Part shown: positions 8,008-14,915 of the stretch, one piece after another | Position numbering within the stretch: position 1 is the stretch's first letter | Layout of the letters: each line of letters opens with the position of its first letter | Source of the DNA: Methylococcaceae bacterium UBA662 | GTDB lineage: Bacteria > Pseudomonadota > Gammaproteobacteria > Methylococcales > Methylomonadaceae | Direction of reading: 5' to 3' | Assembly (NCBI GenBank): GCA_002299425.1 | Contig: DBNW01000041.1 | Coordinates: 15,285 to 39,706, forward strand | Length of the DNA: 24,422 bases | Program-made: the position numbers and the translations under genes | Notes under the pieces: model-generated | Databases searched by the model: none | What the model was told of the DNA's origin: nothing | What the model saw: the letters and a program-made list of their open reading frames with translations, nothing else

Positions 8008-8535
8008 TTAAGGCGGTTTTTCGTCTGTTCCCGGTATTTTTTTCGCCGTGATCAATGACACCAGGTGCGCGCAACCAGCAGGCAACCACTGCCAATCGCC
8101 GCGTATTTGCAGCTTGGCCAGCGTCGCTGTGGGCATGCGTTGGCCACCCGCAGGCACGTCACTTGGGCCTGTCAGTTCCAGCAGCAGTGCTTCTAAATCA
8201 GGGTTGTGACCGACCAACAAAAGCCGCTGACACCGTGACGACACCGTCGCTAAGACAGCTTTGATTTGGGCGGTACCTTGAAAATACAAGCGTGGGTCGG
8301 TCGTGATGCGGCCCGCATCAATGCCCAGCATACCAAGCACTTTGGTGGCTGTAGCCTGGGTTCGCACCGCAGGCGAGCACAAAACACGCTCGGGTAACCA
8401 CTGTTCACGGCGCATCCAAAGGCCGACAGTGCACGCATCGCGGTTTCCGCGCCCGGTCAACGCGCGATTAAAATCATTTTCGCCGGCATTAACAACAGCT
8501 TGAGCGTGACGAAGCAGGCAAAGTTCTCTGATCAT
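8008..8535 (-). CDS. sixA: SixA-like phosphohistidine phosphatase (histidine phosphatase superfamily)
   Basis: This 175-residue protein belongs to the histidine phosphatase (phosphoglycerate mutase-like) superfamily. The catalytic motif is LLRHAQA (R9, nucleophile H10), with R58 in CSPAVRTQAT and a second active-site His at VGHNPDLEALL (H110). The short length, the RHAxA form of the motif and VGHNPDLE match SixA, which dephosphorylates phosphohistidine on HPt domains and, in E. coli, on the nitrogen-branch phosphotransferase protein PtsN/NPr. The true substrate here is unknown. It ends 100 bp before pstS on the same strand and is divergent from a CHAD-domain gene. SixA-like and CHAD genes are often neighbours, so a phosphate-related role is plausible but inferred. 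Confidence 0.8.
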   Translation of the reverse strand: MIRELCLLRHAQAVVNAGENDFNRALTGRGNRDACTVGLWMRREQWLPERVLCSPAVRTQATATKVLGMLGIDAGRITTDPRLYFQGTAQIKAVLATVSSRCQRLLLVGHNPDLEALLLELTGPSDVPAGGQRMPTATLAKLQIRGDWQWLPAGCAHLVSLITAKKIPGTDEKPP

Positions 8536-8575
8536 GGCTGGGGGTGGGGCTGGTGTTTGTTGGTGGTCAATCCGC

Positions 8576-8581
8576 TATACT
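8576..8581 (+). promoter_or_regulatory. Candidate -10 element for the CHAD gene
   Basis: TATACT here would start transcription near 8588. That would exclude the GTG at 8544 as the start of the downstream gene and favour the ATG at 8646. No good -35 is visible at 16-18 bp. Confidence 0.3.
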
Positions 8582-8645
8582 GCCTGCCATGGCATCAAGA
8601 ACCCATAATTTTTTTCCCATTAAAAAACTCCGTATTTACCGTTAT

Positions 8646-10169
8646 ATGCAGACGCAATTAGAGTTACCCCCTGGCTTGCCTGCGGCGCAGTTTATCGCCG
8701 CGTTAAACCAGCACTTCGACCTGCGCTTGACTGGATGGCACCGGGCTAACAGGACATTCTACGACAGTTTTGACTGGCGTTTGTACTTAAATGGCTGGTT
8801 TGCAGAGGGGGTGACTGCCCGCAAGAAATTGCGGTTTAGTTTGCGGCAACTGCACGACAATGCTGTTCTAGATGGCGAGGCTATCCAGGCTGTTCCGGCG
8901 TTTGCCGGCCAATTTCACCAAGAAGGCTTGAAACAACGGCTTGAGCCGGTATTGAAAACAAGGGCGTTGCTGCCTGTCTGCTCGGTCGAGTTTAAAGCCT
9001 GCCGCGCTGTCCTCGTGGATGCGGATGGAAAAACCGTAGCCAGGCTGCTCATTGAGGATTATACCCGGCCAAAATGTTGTCGCGTCACGTTCGATCCGCC
9101 GGTCAAGGGCTATCAAAATAAGCGGGCAGATGCTGTGGCTTTCATGGCCTCAACATTGGCGGTATGCCCGCCTAAAAAGCCGCTGATTGATTTGGTTTTG
9201 TCAGCCCATGGCAAGCATCCGCAAGATTACTCGGCCAAGCTTAACCTGAATTTGTCCGGTGACTTGCCATCGGATGCCGCTTGCAAACAGCTCTACAACC
9301 GGTTGCTGGACATCATTCAGGCCAATGAGACAGGGGTAATTGCCAACACCGACAGTGAATTTCTACACGATTTTAGGGTGGCCATTCGCAAAACCAGGAC
9401 GTCCTTAAGCCAGCTTAAAGACGTGCTACCCGAAGCCGTGCAGTCCGAGGCCAGCGAATTTTTTTCTTGGTTAGGGCAAATCACAGGACCGGCCCGAGAC
9501 CTTGACGTTTGTCTGTTAAATCTTAACGCTTACAAAAACTGTCTGCCTGCATTTGCTGGGGAGAACCTGTTTCCACTGGCAGACCATTGGCTCGCCCAAC
9601 AACAACACAGCCACCAAGAACTGGTACACACTCTAAAATCTGATCGCTATTTGCACGGCTTGGCCGGTTGGCGGTCGTATTTGCATGGACAGTGGGACGG
9701 TTTGCCGCTAGGGCCTGCCGCAGCAGTACCCGTCAAACACCTGGCAGATTTGCGGATATGGAAAAATTACCGAAGAGTGCTTAAGCAAGGCGATGCCATC
9801 CAGAGTGACTCCCCGCCCGAAGCATTGCATGAACTTAGAAAATGCTGCAAAAAACTGCGCTATTTGTTGGAGTTTTTCGATAGCCTTTACCCTAAAAAAC
9901 AACTCGCCCCCTTGCTTGAGCAGCTAAAGGCCTTGCAAGAAGTGTTAGGGAACTACCAGGATTACCACATTCAGGAGACCCGTTTGCGCCAATTCGCCCC
10001 AGAGCTAAAGGCCGGCCATGCCCCGGCCGAAACGTTCATTGCAGTGGGTATGTTGATGCAGCATCTAAACCATACCCAACACAAGGCCAGATCAAGCTTC
10101 GCCAAGGCCTATCAGGCATTTTGCAGGCCTAAGACCCGCAAGGGGTTCAAGCACCTGTGTACCCGCTAA
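8646..10169 (+). CDS. CHAD-domain protein with a degenerate CYTH-like N-terminus
   Basis: The C-terminal about 300 residues form a CHAD domain, an alpha-helical domain with conserved basic residues that binds polyphosphate and localises to polyphosphate granules in other bacteria. Both basic signatures are present: LHDFRVAIRKTRTSL (H241, R244, R248, K249, R251) and LHELRKCCKKLRYLLEFF. The N-terminal about 190 residues resemble a CYTH (triphosphate tunnel) domain: RTFYDSFDWRLYLNG at about 36-50 matches the usual YYDTxDxxLxxxG element. The ExExK catalytic signature is missing at the N-terminus (QLELP instead), so triphosphatase activity is doubtful. I chose ATG 8646 (507 residues); GTG 8544 and ATG 8589 are in frame, but the extra residues look non-domain. 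The gene is divergent from sixA and 17 bp from the end of the convergent tetR. Confidence 0.82.
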   Translation: MQTQLELPPGLPAAQFIAALNQHFDLRLTGWHRANRTFYDSFDWRLYLNGWFAEGVTARKKLRFSLRQLHDNAVLDGEAIQAVPAFAGQFHQEGLKQRLEPVLKTRALLPVCSVEFKACRAVLVDADGKTVARLLIEDYTRPKCCRVTFDPPVKGYQNKRADAVAFMASTLAVCPPKKPLIDLVLSAHGKHPQDYSAKLNLNLSGDLPSDAACKQLYNRLLDIIQANETGVIANTDSEFLHDFRVAIRKTRTSLSQLKDVLPEAVQSEASEFFSWLGQITGPARDLDVCLLNLNAYKNCLPAFAGENLFPLADHWLAQQQHSHQELVHTLKSDRYLHGLAGWRSYLHGQWDGLPLGPAAAVPVKHLADLRIWKNYRRVLKQGDAIQSDSPPEALHELRKCCKKLRYLLEFFDSLYPKKQLAPLLEQLKALQEVLGNYQDYHIQETRLRQFAPELKAGHAPAETFIAVGMLMQHLNHTQHKARSSFAKAYQAFCRPKTRKGFKHLCTR

Positions 10170-10186
10170 GCCAACCGGCCATAAAG

Positions 10187-10798
10187 TTACAAGCACGTTG
10201 ATTTTTTGGCGATGAGACCCCAGGCCATCAGCCAGGTCTGGGACAGATACGCGTCAGCTTTTTTCTCCAGTACGCCCTCTAAAACCATACTTAGGGTATT
10301 GTTGACCAAGCCAAAAAAATAACTGTTGGCCAGTTGTGGGTCAATGTTACGAATTTCCCCTAAGCGAATCCCGTGCTGGATGATTTTGTAAATTTTGGTT
10401 AGTGCCAGGGTTTCAGGCAGCTTTTTTTGTTCCGGAAGAATTTCATTCAACCGTAACAGCAGCAAAAAGCGCATGATTTCTGGTGCTTCGTCGGTCAATC
10501 TAAAAAATAAGTCTACGATATCCCGCAATTGTTCAGCGGCCGTTTGCCGCCGGCGCCGGATGTCGTCGACAGAAACGTTCAGACTGTCTAGGATGCCCTG
10601 ATAAAGCACGACGGCAATGGCGTGTTTGTTGGGAAAATGGTGGTAAACGCTATGGGTTGATTTTAAACCAGCCGCTTGGGCGATGTCCGTGAGCGAGGTG
10701 TTGAAATAGCCTTTTTCGGCAAACAGTTTTAATGCTGCCAGCAAAATTCTTTCCTCGGTGTCGTGCTTGCCCGTAGGCGCATCTGTTTCTTTTTCCAT
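10187..10798 (-). CDS. TetR/AcrR family transcriptional regulator
   Basis: This is a 203-residue TetR-type repressor. The N-terminal DNA-binding domain is typical: TEERILLAALKLFAEKGY, then a helix-turn-helix at about 34-54 (TSLTDIAQAAGLKSTHSVYHHF) ending in the family's usual YHHFPNK. The C-terminal half is helical and should bind a small ligand and dimerise, but it gives no clue to the ligand. The neighbours are pgsA, upstream on the same strand after 147 bp, and the convergent CHAD gene. Neither is a usual TetR target, so autoregulation or a distant target is likely. Confidence 0.85.
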   Translation of the reverse strand: MEKETDAPTGKHDTEERILLAALKLFAEKGYFNTSLTDIAQAAGLKSTHSVYHHFPNKHAIAVVLYQGILDSLNVSVDDIRRRRQTAAEQLRDIVDLFFRLTDEAPEIMRFLLLLRLNEILPEQKKLPETLALTKIYKIIQHGIRLGEIRNIDPQLANSYFFGLVNNTLSMVLEGVLEKKADAYLSQTWLMAWGLIAKKSTCL

Positions 10799-10880
10799 GC
10801 TCTTTTGCCGCAGCTAGCGCTCTAGGCCGCTTCTCTTGTGGTATTGGCGGCCAAAAAACGGGCCATTATTAGGTTGGGAA

Positions 10881-10908
10881 AATCTTAAGTTTTTGGGCTG
10901 GGTGTCAA
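10881..10908 (-). promoter_or_regulatory. Candidate promoter for the tetR-like gene
   Basis: The minus strand has a perfect -35 TTGACA (10903-10908) followed at 15-16 bp by TAAGAT/AAGATT. It sits in the 147-bp gap between pgsA and the TetR gene, about 80 bp before the start codon. The -35 lies within a GGCTG/CAGCC dyad, and an imperfect GGCC-N8-GGCC dyad lies closer to the gene; either could be an operator. Inferred. Confidence 0.35.
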
Positions 10909-10945
10909 TACAGCCTTTCGCCAAAAGAGGGTTTAGCGGCATGCC

Positions 10946-11503
10946 TTATGACATGACCTTAAAGGCAGCCCGTAGGTACTTCAGCATGGACCAAAGCGTT
11001 AAAAACGCAGCGATATAAAGCAGCCCGTAGCCCATAGCATGAATGGGCAGGCCCCATAAATTTTCCCCGTACAACAGCAAGCTGATGGCGACCATTTGCA
11101 CGGCGGTTTTCCATTTCGCCATGTGCGAGACTTTTACCGATGCCCGCTGGCCGATTTCCGCCATCCATTCTCTAAGCGAGGCGATGGTGATCTCACGGCC
11201 AATGATAACCACGGCCGGGATGGCCAAATAAGGGCTGGCCTGTTGCTGGACGATGATGACCAAAGCACTGGCGACCATCAGCTTATCAGCTACCGGGTCT
11301 AAAAACGCCCCGAACGGGGTTTCTATGTTCATTTTCCGAGCCAAGTAACCATCTAGCCAATCGGTTATGGCAGCGAATACAAAAATGGCAGTACCCGCTA
11401 GGTTGGCAAATTCCCAGGGCAGATAAAACACAAGCACCATCAGCGGGATGAGGGCGATCCGCAATAAGGTGAGGTAGGTGGGCAGGTTGTATTCAATAGC
11501 CAT
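10946..11503 (-). CDS. pgsA: CDP-diacylglycerol--glycerol-3-phosphate 3-phosphatidyltransferase
   Basis: PgsA makes phosphatidylglycerol phosphate from CDP-diacylglycerol and glycerol 3-phosphate, the committed step to phosphatidylglycerol and cardiolipin. The 185-residue protein carries the CDP-alcohol phosphotransferase signature DGxxARx8GxxxDxxxD: DGYLAR begins it, followed by GAFLDPVADK. The flanking sequence is a set of membrane helices (LTLLRIALIPLMVLVFYLPW at the start; LWSMLKYLRAA near the end). The length equals E. coli PgsA (182). The ATG lies within the last codons of uvrC (11-bp overlap), and uvrC-pgsA is a conserved gammaproteobacterial pair, which settles the identity against PssA. 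Confidence 0.93.
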   Translation of the reverse strand: MAIEYNLPTYLTLLRIALIPLMVLVFYLPWEFANLAGTAIFVFAAITDWLDGYLARKMNIETPFGAFLDPVADKLMVASALVIIVQQQASPYLAIPAVVIIGREITIASLREWMAEIGQRASVKVSHMAKWKTAVQMVAISLLLYGENLWGLPIHAMGYGLLYIAAFLTLWSMLKYLRAAFKVMS

Positions 11504-13334
11504 CTTGGGGGTGAAAATGTTGGTAAATGCGCTGTGCCAGTTGTGGGCTGATGCCGTCGATGTCGGCTAAAGCATCGACACCCGCTACCACTACGCCTTG
11601 CAAACCACCAAATTGCTTCAACAGGCATTGCCGCCGTTTAGGACCTAAGCCGGCAATGCCTTCTAACACGGATTGCTTTTTGGTTTTACCCCGCCGTTGC
11701 CGATGCCCGGTGATGGCAAACCGGTGTGCCTCATCACGGATATGCTGGATCAACAGCAAACCGCTGGTGCCGGGTGTAATATCCAAGGCTTGTTGCTGAT
11801 GGGCAAGGATAATTTTTTCCATGCCGGGTTTCCGGCTAGGCCCTTTTGCAACGCCGACTATCATAACATTGTTTATCCGCAAATCCGCTAGTGCCTTTTG
11901 CGCGGCATGGACTTGGCCTTTGCCGCCGTCGATGAACAAAATATCTGGCACCGGGTGTCCGCCTTGTTGCATGCGCTTAAAGCGGCGTGACACCGCCTGG
12001 TTGATGGCGGCGCAATCATCGCCGCCGGCTACGCCCTCGATATTGAAGCGGCGGTAGGCCGATTTCACCGGGCCGTCGCGGTCGAACACCACGCACGAGG
12101 CCACCGTCTGTTGCCCCTGGGTGTGACTGATGTCGAAACATTCCAGACGGCCGGGCATCTCTTTTAAGCCCAATGCCTGCTGCAAACTCAAAAAACGCCC
12201 GTGCAGCCCTTGTTTGTCGGCCAGCTTGGCCGCCAATGAATTTTCTGCATTGGTCACGGCCAATTGCAGCCATTTTTGCCGCTCGCCGCGCACCCGCTGG
12301 GCGATGGCGACCGCATGCTTGGCCTGGTGGCTTAACACTTCCGCCAGCAGCGGCGCCTCTTCCAGTTCATGGCTGACGATAAGCTCGTGCGGGATTGCTT
12401 TGTCCAGATAATGCTGGGCAATAAAGGCTTGCAAGACCGTGGCTGGGGATTGTGGGCCCGGAAGGCTGGGGTAGTAGGCTTGGTTGCCCAAATGTTGGCC
12501 ATTGCGGACAAAAAACACGTGGATACACGCCAGGTTTAGCGCGACCGCGCAACCGATGATGTCAACATCGCCGGTCTCGCCGGGGATGAAGTTTTTCTCC
12601 AATACCGTGCGCAGTTTGCCGATCTGGTCGCGGTACTGGGCGGCCCGTTCAAACTCCAGCCGCTCCGAAGCTTGTTCCATTTTCTGTATCAACTGGCCGA
12701 TCAAAACCTCGCCTTTGCCCGCCAAAAACAGCACGGTGTCGGCGACATCCACGCCGTAATCGGCCGGGCTGACCAGGCCCACGCAAGGGCCGGTGCAACG
12801 TTTGATCTGGTATTGCAAACAAGGCCGGCTGCGGTTGTGGTAAAAGGCGTCGGTGCATTGCCTGACCGGGAACAATTTTTGCAGCAGCTTCAGGCACTCG
12901 CGGGCGGCGTTGGCGCTGGGGTAAGGGCCAAAAAATTTGCCCGGCTTGTTTTTTGCGCCCCGGTAAAAGGTGATCCTAGGGAAAGCGTGGTCGGTGGACA
13001 CATAAATGTATGGGAACGATTTGTCATCGCGCAGGCAAATGTTATAGCGCGGCTTGTGGCGTTTGATCTGCTGGCATTCCAGTAACAGTGCCTCGCTTTC
13101 GCTGCGGGTGACGGTGACTTCAATCTGGGCGATTTTGCCCACCATCACCTGCTGCTTGGGCGAGGCTGCCTGCGCTTTGAAATAACTGGCGAGGCGGTTT
13201 TTTAGGTTTTTGGCCTTGCCGATATAAAGGATGTCGCCCCCGGCATCGAACATTTTGTAGACGCCGGGGCGGGTGGTCAGGGATGTTAAAAACGCCGCGC
13301 TATCGAAAGGCGTTTCAGGCACTACCGGGTTCAT
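11493..13334 (-). CDS. uvrC: Excinuclease ABC subunit C (UvrC)
   Basis: UvrC makes the two incisions in UvrABC nucleotide excision repair. From the ATG at 13332-13334 it has 613 residues, the normal family length. A longer in-frame extension upstream encodes 49 Cys/Pro/Ser/Thr-rich residues that overlap the uracil-DNA glycosylase gene in another frame and look non-coding. Order of domains: GIY-YIG nuclease (GVY at 24-26, YIG at 37-39, catalytic Glu about 86), a Cys cluster fitting the UvrC iron-sulfur site (C160, C172, C180, C184), a UVR motif that binds UvrB (MEQASERLEFERAAQYRDQI), an RNase H-like 5' nuclease domain (ECFDISHTQGQQTVASCVVF) and a C-terminal double helix-hairpin-helix (LEGIAGLGPKRRQCLLKQFG). 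It overlaps the glycosylase gene by 20 bp and pgsA by 11 bp, indicating an operon with coupled translation. Confidence 0.93.
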   Translation of the reverse strand: MNPVVPETPFDSAAFLTSLTTRPGVYKMFDAGGDILYIGKAKNLKNRLASYFKAQAASPKQQVMVGKIAQIEVTVTRSESEALLLECQQIKRHKPRYNICLRDDKSFPYIYVSTDHAFPRITFYRGAKNKPGKFFGPYPSANAARECLKLLQKLFPVRQCTDAFYHNRSRPCLQYQIKRCTGPCVGLVSPADYGVDVADTVLFLAGKGEVLIGQLIQKMEQASERLEFERAAQYRDQIGKLRTVLEKNFIPGETGDVDIIGCAVALNLACIHVFFVRNGQHLGNQAYYPSLPGPQSPATVLQAFIAQHYLDKAIPHELIVSHELEEAPLLAEVLSHQAKHAVAIAQRVRGERQKWLQLAVTNAENSLAAKLADKQGLHGRFLSLQQALGLKEMPGRLECFDISHTQGQQTVASCVVFDRDGPVKSAYRRFNIEGVAGGDDCAAINQAVSRRFKRMQQGGHPVPDILFIDGGKGQVHAAQKALADLRINNVMIVGVAKGPSRKPGMEKIILAHQQQALDITPGTSGLLLIQHIRDEAHRFAITGHRQRRGKTKKQSVLEGIAGLGPKRRQCLLKQFGGLQGVVVAGVDALADIDGISPQLAQRIYQHFHPQDGY

Positions 13335-13974
13335 GGGCTTGCAACAACTGGGTAATGGTGACGAAAACGGCGCTGAACATGGCTTGGTCCAGTCGTTTGG
13401 TCTGCACGTTGTACCGGCTGGTGTGGTAGCAATCGACCAGACTGAGGGCGTTAGGCAGTTTATGGACGGCATGGTGGCCAAAAGCGGCCTGGCTGGATTG
13501 CAATCGGTAGGCCTTAAGCACCGCTTGGTGGGCGATGGTGCCCAACGCCAAAATAACCGAATGGGCGGCCAGGCCGGCCAGCTCTGCGGCCAGATAGGCG
13601 TTGCATTGCGTGATCTCGGCAGTGCTGGGTTTGTTTTGCGGCGGCAGGCATTTGACGGCGTTGGTGATGCGGCAACGGTGTAATTGCAAGCCGTCAGCGC
13701 GCGATTCAGAAACCGGCCGGTTGCTGAACCCGAAATCGAACAGGGTTTGGTACAGCATCAAACCCGCATAATCCCCGGTGAAGGGCCGGCCGCTGGCGTT
13801 GGCCCCGTGCAGGCCTGGTGCTAGGCCGACGATCAGCAAACGGGCCTCGTTATCGCCGAACGGGGCGACCGGGCGGGCGTGGTAGCTGGGGTGGCGCTGT
13901 TTGATTTCGCACAAAAAGGCATCTAAACGCGGACAAAGTTTACAGTGGGGGTTGAAAGCGACAGGCTGGAGCAT
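13315..13974 (-). CDS. Uracil-DNA glycosylase, iron-sulfur type, family 5 (UdgB)-like
   Basis: The protein removes uracil, and probably other deaminated bases, from DNA in base-excision repair. It has 219 residues with the pattern of an iron-sulfur uracil-DNA glycosylase: C11 and C14 in HCKLCPRL, then C109 and C124 spaced 15 apart, consistent with a 4Fe-4S cluster. Motif A is GLAPGLHGANASGRPFTGD (50-68), the GLAPxxHGxNxTGRxFTGD form known from family 5 (UdgB) rather than the GEAPGxxE form of family 4. The late motif YHTSRYNVQT (183-192) stands where YHPSxxNxxT occurs in family 5, with Pro replaced by Thr. It is first in an overlapping unit with uvrC and pgsA, so two DNA-repair genes are co-expressed. 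Family 4 remains possible. Confidence 0.82.
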   Translation of the reverse strand: MLQPVAFNPHCKLCPRLDAFLCEIKQRHPSYHARPVAPFGDNEARLLIVGLAPGLHGANASGRPFTGDYAGLMLYQTLFDFGFSNRPVSESRADGLQLHRCRITNAVKCLPPQNKPSTAEITQCNAYLAAELAGLAAHSVILALGTIAHQAVLKAYRLQSSQAAFGHHAVHKLPNALSLVDCYHTSRYNVQTKRLDQAMFSAVFVTITQLLQAHEPGSA

Positions 13975-14019
13975 GAAGGACCGGGATCGGGCTTATTAAA
14001 ACCGCAGGAGGGCTAACGG

Positions 14020-14036
14020 GCATGGCGCAGCCATGC
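14020..14036. repeat. Small inverted repeat between 6S RNA and the glycosylase gene
   Basis: A 7-bp perfect stem, GCATGGC/GCCATGC, with a 3-nt loop sits in the 104 bp between the 6S RNA 3' end and the uracil-DNA glycosylase start. No T-run follows on either strand, so it is not a classical terminator. The core GGCATGGC/GCCATGC recurs in the larger palindrome at 17989-18024. A second short stem, ACCGG/CCGGT, lies just after the 6S end (about 14060-14076). Confidence 0.4.
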
Positions 14037-14078
14037 GGCGCAAAGGTGGGCATTGCCGACCGGCTTTGCCCGGTTTAA

Positions 14079-14270
14079 GGACGCACCTCCCGCCCAAGCC
14101 GATACGCGCCTTCGTCCTTGAACCGACGGTTCAAGTGGGGACACGGCCAGCCAATCAGGCTTCCCAACGCAATGGGCATGCACACCATGACTGACATCAG
14201 TCCCCTAAGGCAATACAGGTTCAGGAAATACCCAGCGCGTGGTCAAGCCCAGCAGGAGATGCCGGGAAAT
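14079..14270 (-). ncRNA. ssrS: 6S RNA (SsrS)
   Basis: 6S RNA is an open-complex mimic that binds sigma-70 RNA polymerase in stationary phase. It lies immediately downstream of zapA, its conserved place in gammaproteobacteria. On the minus strand the 3' half aligns by eye with E. coli 6S: GTGCATGC, then GGGAAGCCT, GTGTCCCCACTTGAACC and GGTTCAAGGACGAAGGCGCG, matching GAGCATGC, GAGAAGCCT, ACACATTCACCTTGAACC and GGTTCAAGGGTTACAGCC. The CTTGAACCG/CGGTTCAAG hairpin is at 14117-14135. The ends can pair: GCATCTCC near the 5' end with GGAGGTGC near the 3' end, forming the closing stem, and AGGGGACTG occurs in the 5' half as in E. coli. TACACT at 14271-14276 is a likely -10, putting the 5' end near 14264-14270. 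The ends are approximate. Confidence 0.88.
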
Positions 14271-14282
14271 AGTGTAGCGTGT

Positions 14283-14582
14283 TTAAGGATTTTCCAAAAC
14301 GTTTTCCAGTGTGCGATTCAGCTTAAACAGGTATTCGTCGAGTTGCTGATGCAGGATTTGGTTTTGATGCTTTTCTTGACGCAGCTCATGGGCTAAGTTT
14401 AATGCCACCATGACGGCGATTCGGTCGGCTCCGTTAATTTTTCCCGAATCCCTTATTTTTCGCATTTGTGCATCCAATTGCTGAGCGCAAAGAAGCAAAT
14501 CGTCCTGCTCATCCAGCTCGCAAGCAATTTTGTATTCCTTGCCCATAATGACCAAAGACACCGTGTCTGGGTGGGTACTCAT
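14283..14582 (-). CDS. zapA: Cell division protein ZapA
   Basis: ZapA binds and bundles FtsZ filaments and so stabilises the Z-ring. The 99-residue protein has the typical N-terminal head (VSLVIMGKEYKIACELDEQDDL), the conserved LDAQMRKIRDSGKINGADRIAVMVALNLAHEL segment at about 36-67 and a C-terminal coiled coil (LRQEKHQNQILHQQLDEYLF). E. coli ZapA has 109 residues. Its ATG overlaps the stop of the upstream coiled-coil gene as ATGA, so the two are coupled, and it is followed directly by 6S RNA, as in other gammaproteobacteria. Confidence 0.93.
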   Translation of the reverse strand: MSTHPDTVSLVIMGKEYKIACELDEQDDLLLCAQQLDAQMRKIRDSGKINGADRIAVMVALNLAHELRQEKHQNQILHQQLDEYLFKLNRTLENVLENP

Positions 14583-14806
14583 GAATTGCGCTCCAATAGT
14601 TTTAAACGGGTTATCAGTGCCTCGACCCGCGTTTTTGCAAGCACGGCCTTCTCCATCAATACCGCCCTTTCTGCCTTCAATTCACGAAGCTGGTGGCTAA
14701 GCTCGCGGTTTTCGCGGCTAACAGCCTGGTATGACGCAATGAGAAGGTTCAGCTTTGCCTCCAATGCCATCAACTCTTGGGATTGGCTGGAAAGTGCATG
14801 GGTCAT
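14579..14806 (-). CDS. Small coiled-coil protein, ZapB-like (TIGR02449-type)
   Basis: A short protein of 75 residues from the ATG at 14804-14806. A TTG at 14843-14845 would add 13 residues (MSTDPITGLKESL), but the family is about 65-75 residues long and neither start has a clear Shine-Dalgarno sequence. Almost the whole protein is a heptad coiled coil (LEAKLNLLIASYQAVSRENR, then LRELKAERAVLMEKAVLAKTRVEALITRLKLLE). Small coiled-coil proteins of this type commonly precede zapA in gammaproteobacteria and resemble ZapB, which bridges ZapA to MatP. The 4-bp ATGA overlap with zapA supports a shared cell-division role. Function is inferred from context and shape, not from catalytic motifs. Confidence 0.78.
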   Translation of the reverse strand: MTHALSSQSQELMALEAKLNLLIASYQAVSRENRELSHQLRELKAERAVLMEKAVLAKTRVEALITRLKLLERNS

Positions 14807-14850
14807 TAGTGATTCTTTAAGGCCAGTGATGGGATCAGTGCTCAATGTGG

Positions 14851-14879
14851 TTATCTCAGCTAAGGATAAATGGTAGCAT
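14851..14879 (+). promoter_or_regulatory. Candidate promoter for ygfB-pepP-ubiH
   Basis: TTATCT (14851-14856) and TAGCAT (14874-14879) are separated by 17 bp and lie just before ygfB in the divergent gap with the zapA group. Each hexamer matches the sigma-70 consensus only moderately. The leader would be about 30 nt. Confidence 0.3.
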
Positions 14880-14915
14880 AAGGCCCGTTTTTTCGTTGTT
14901 AGCGTAAAGGCTTTT

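Noticed and set aside
14118..14396. 92-codon plus-strand open frame over the 6S region and zapA end
   Set aside because: It runs antisense across the recognised 6S RNA and the 3' end of zapA, and the translation resembles no protein I know.
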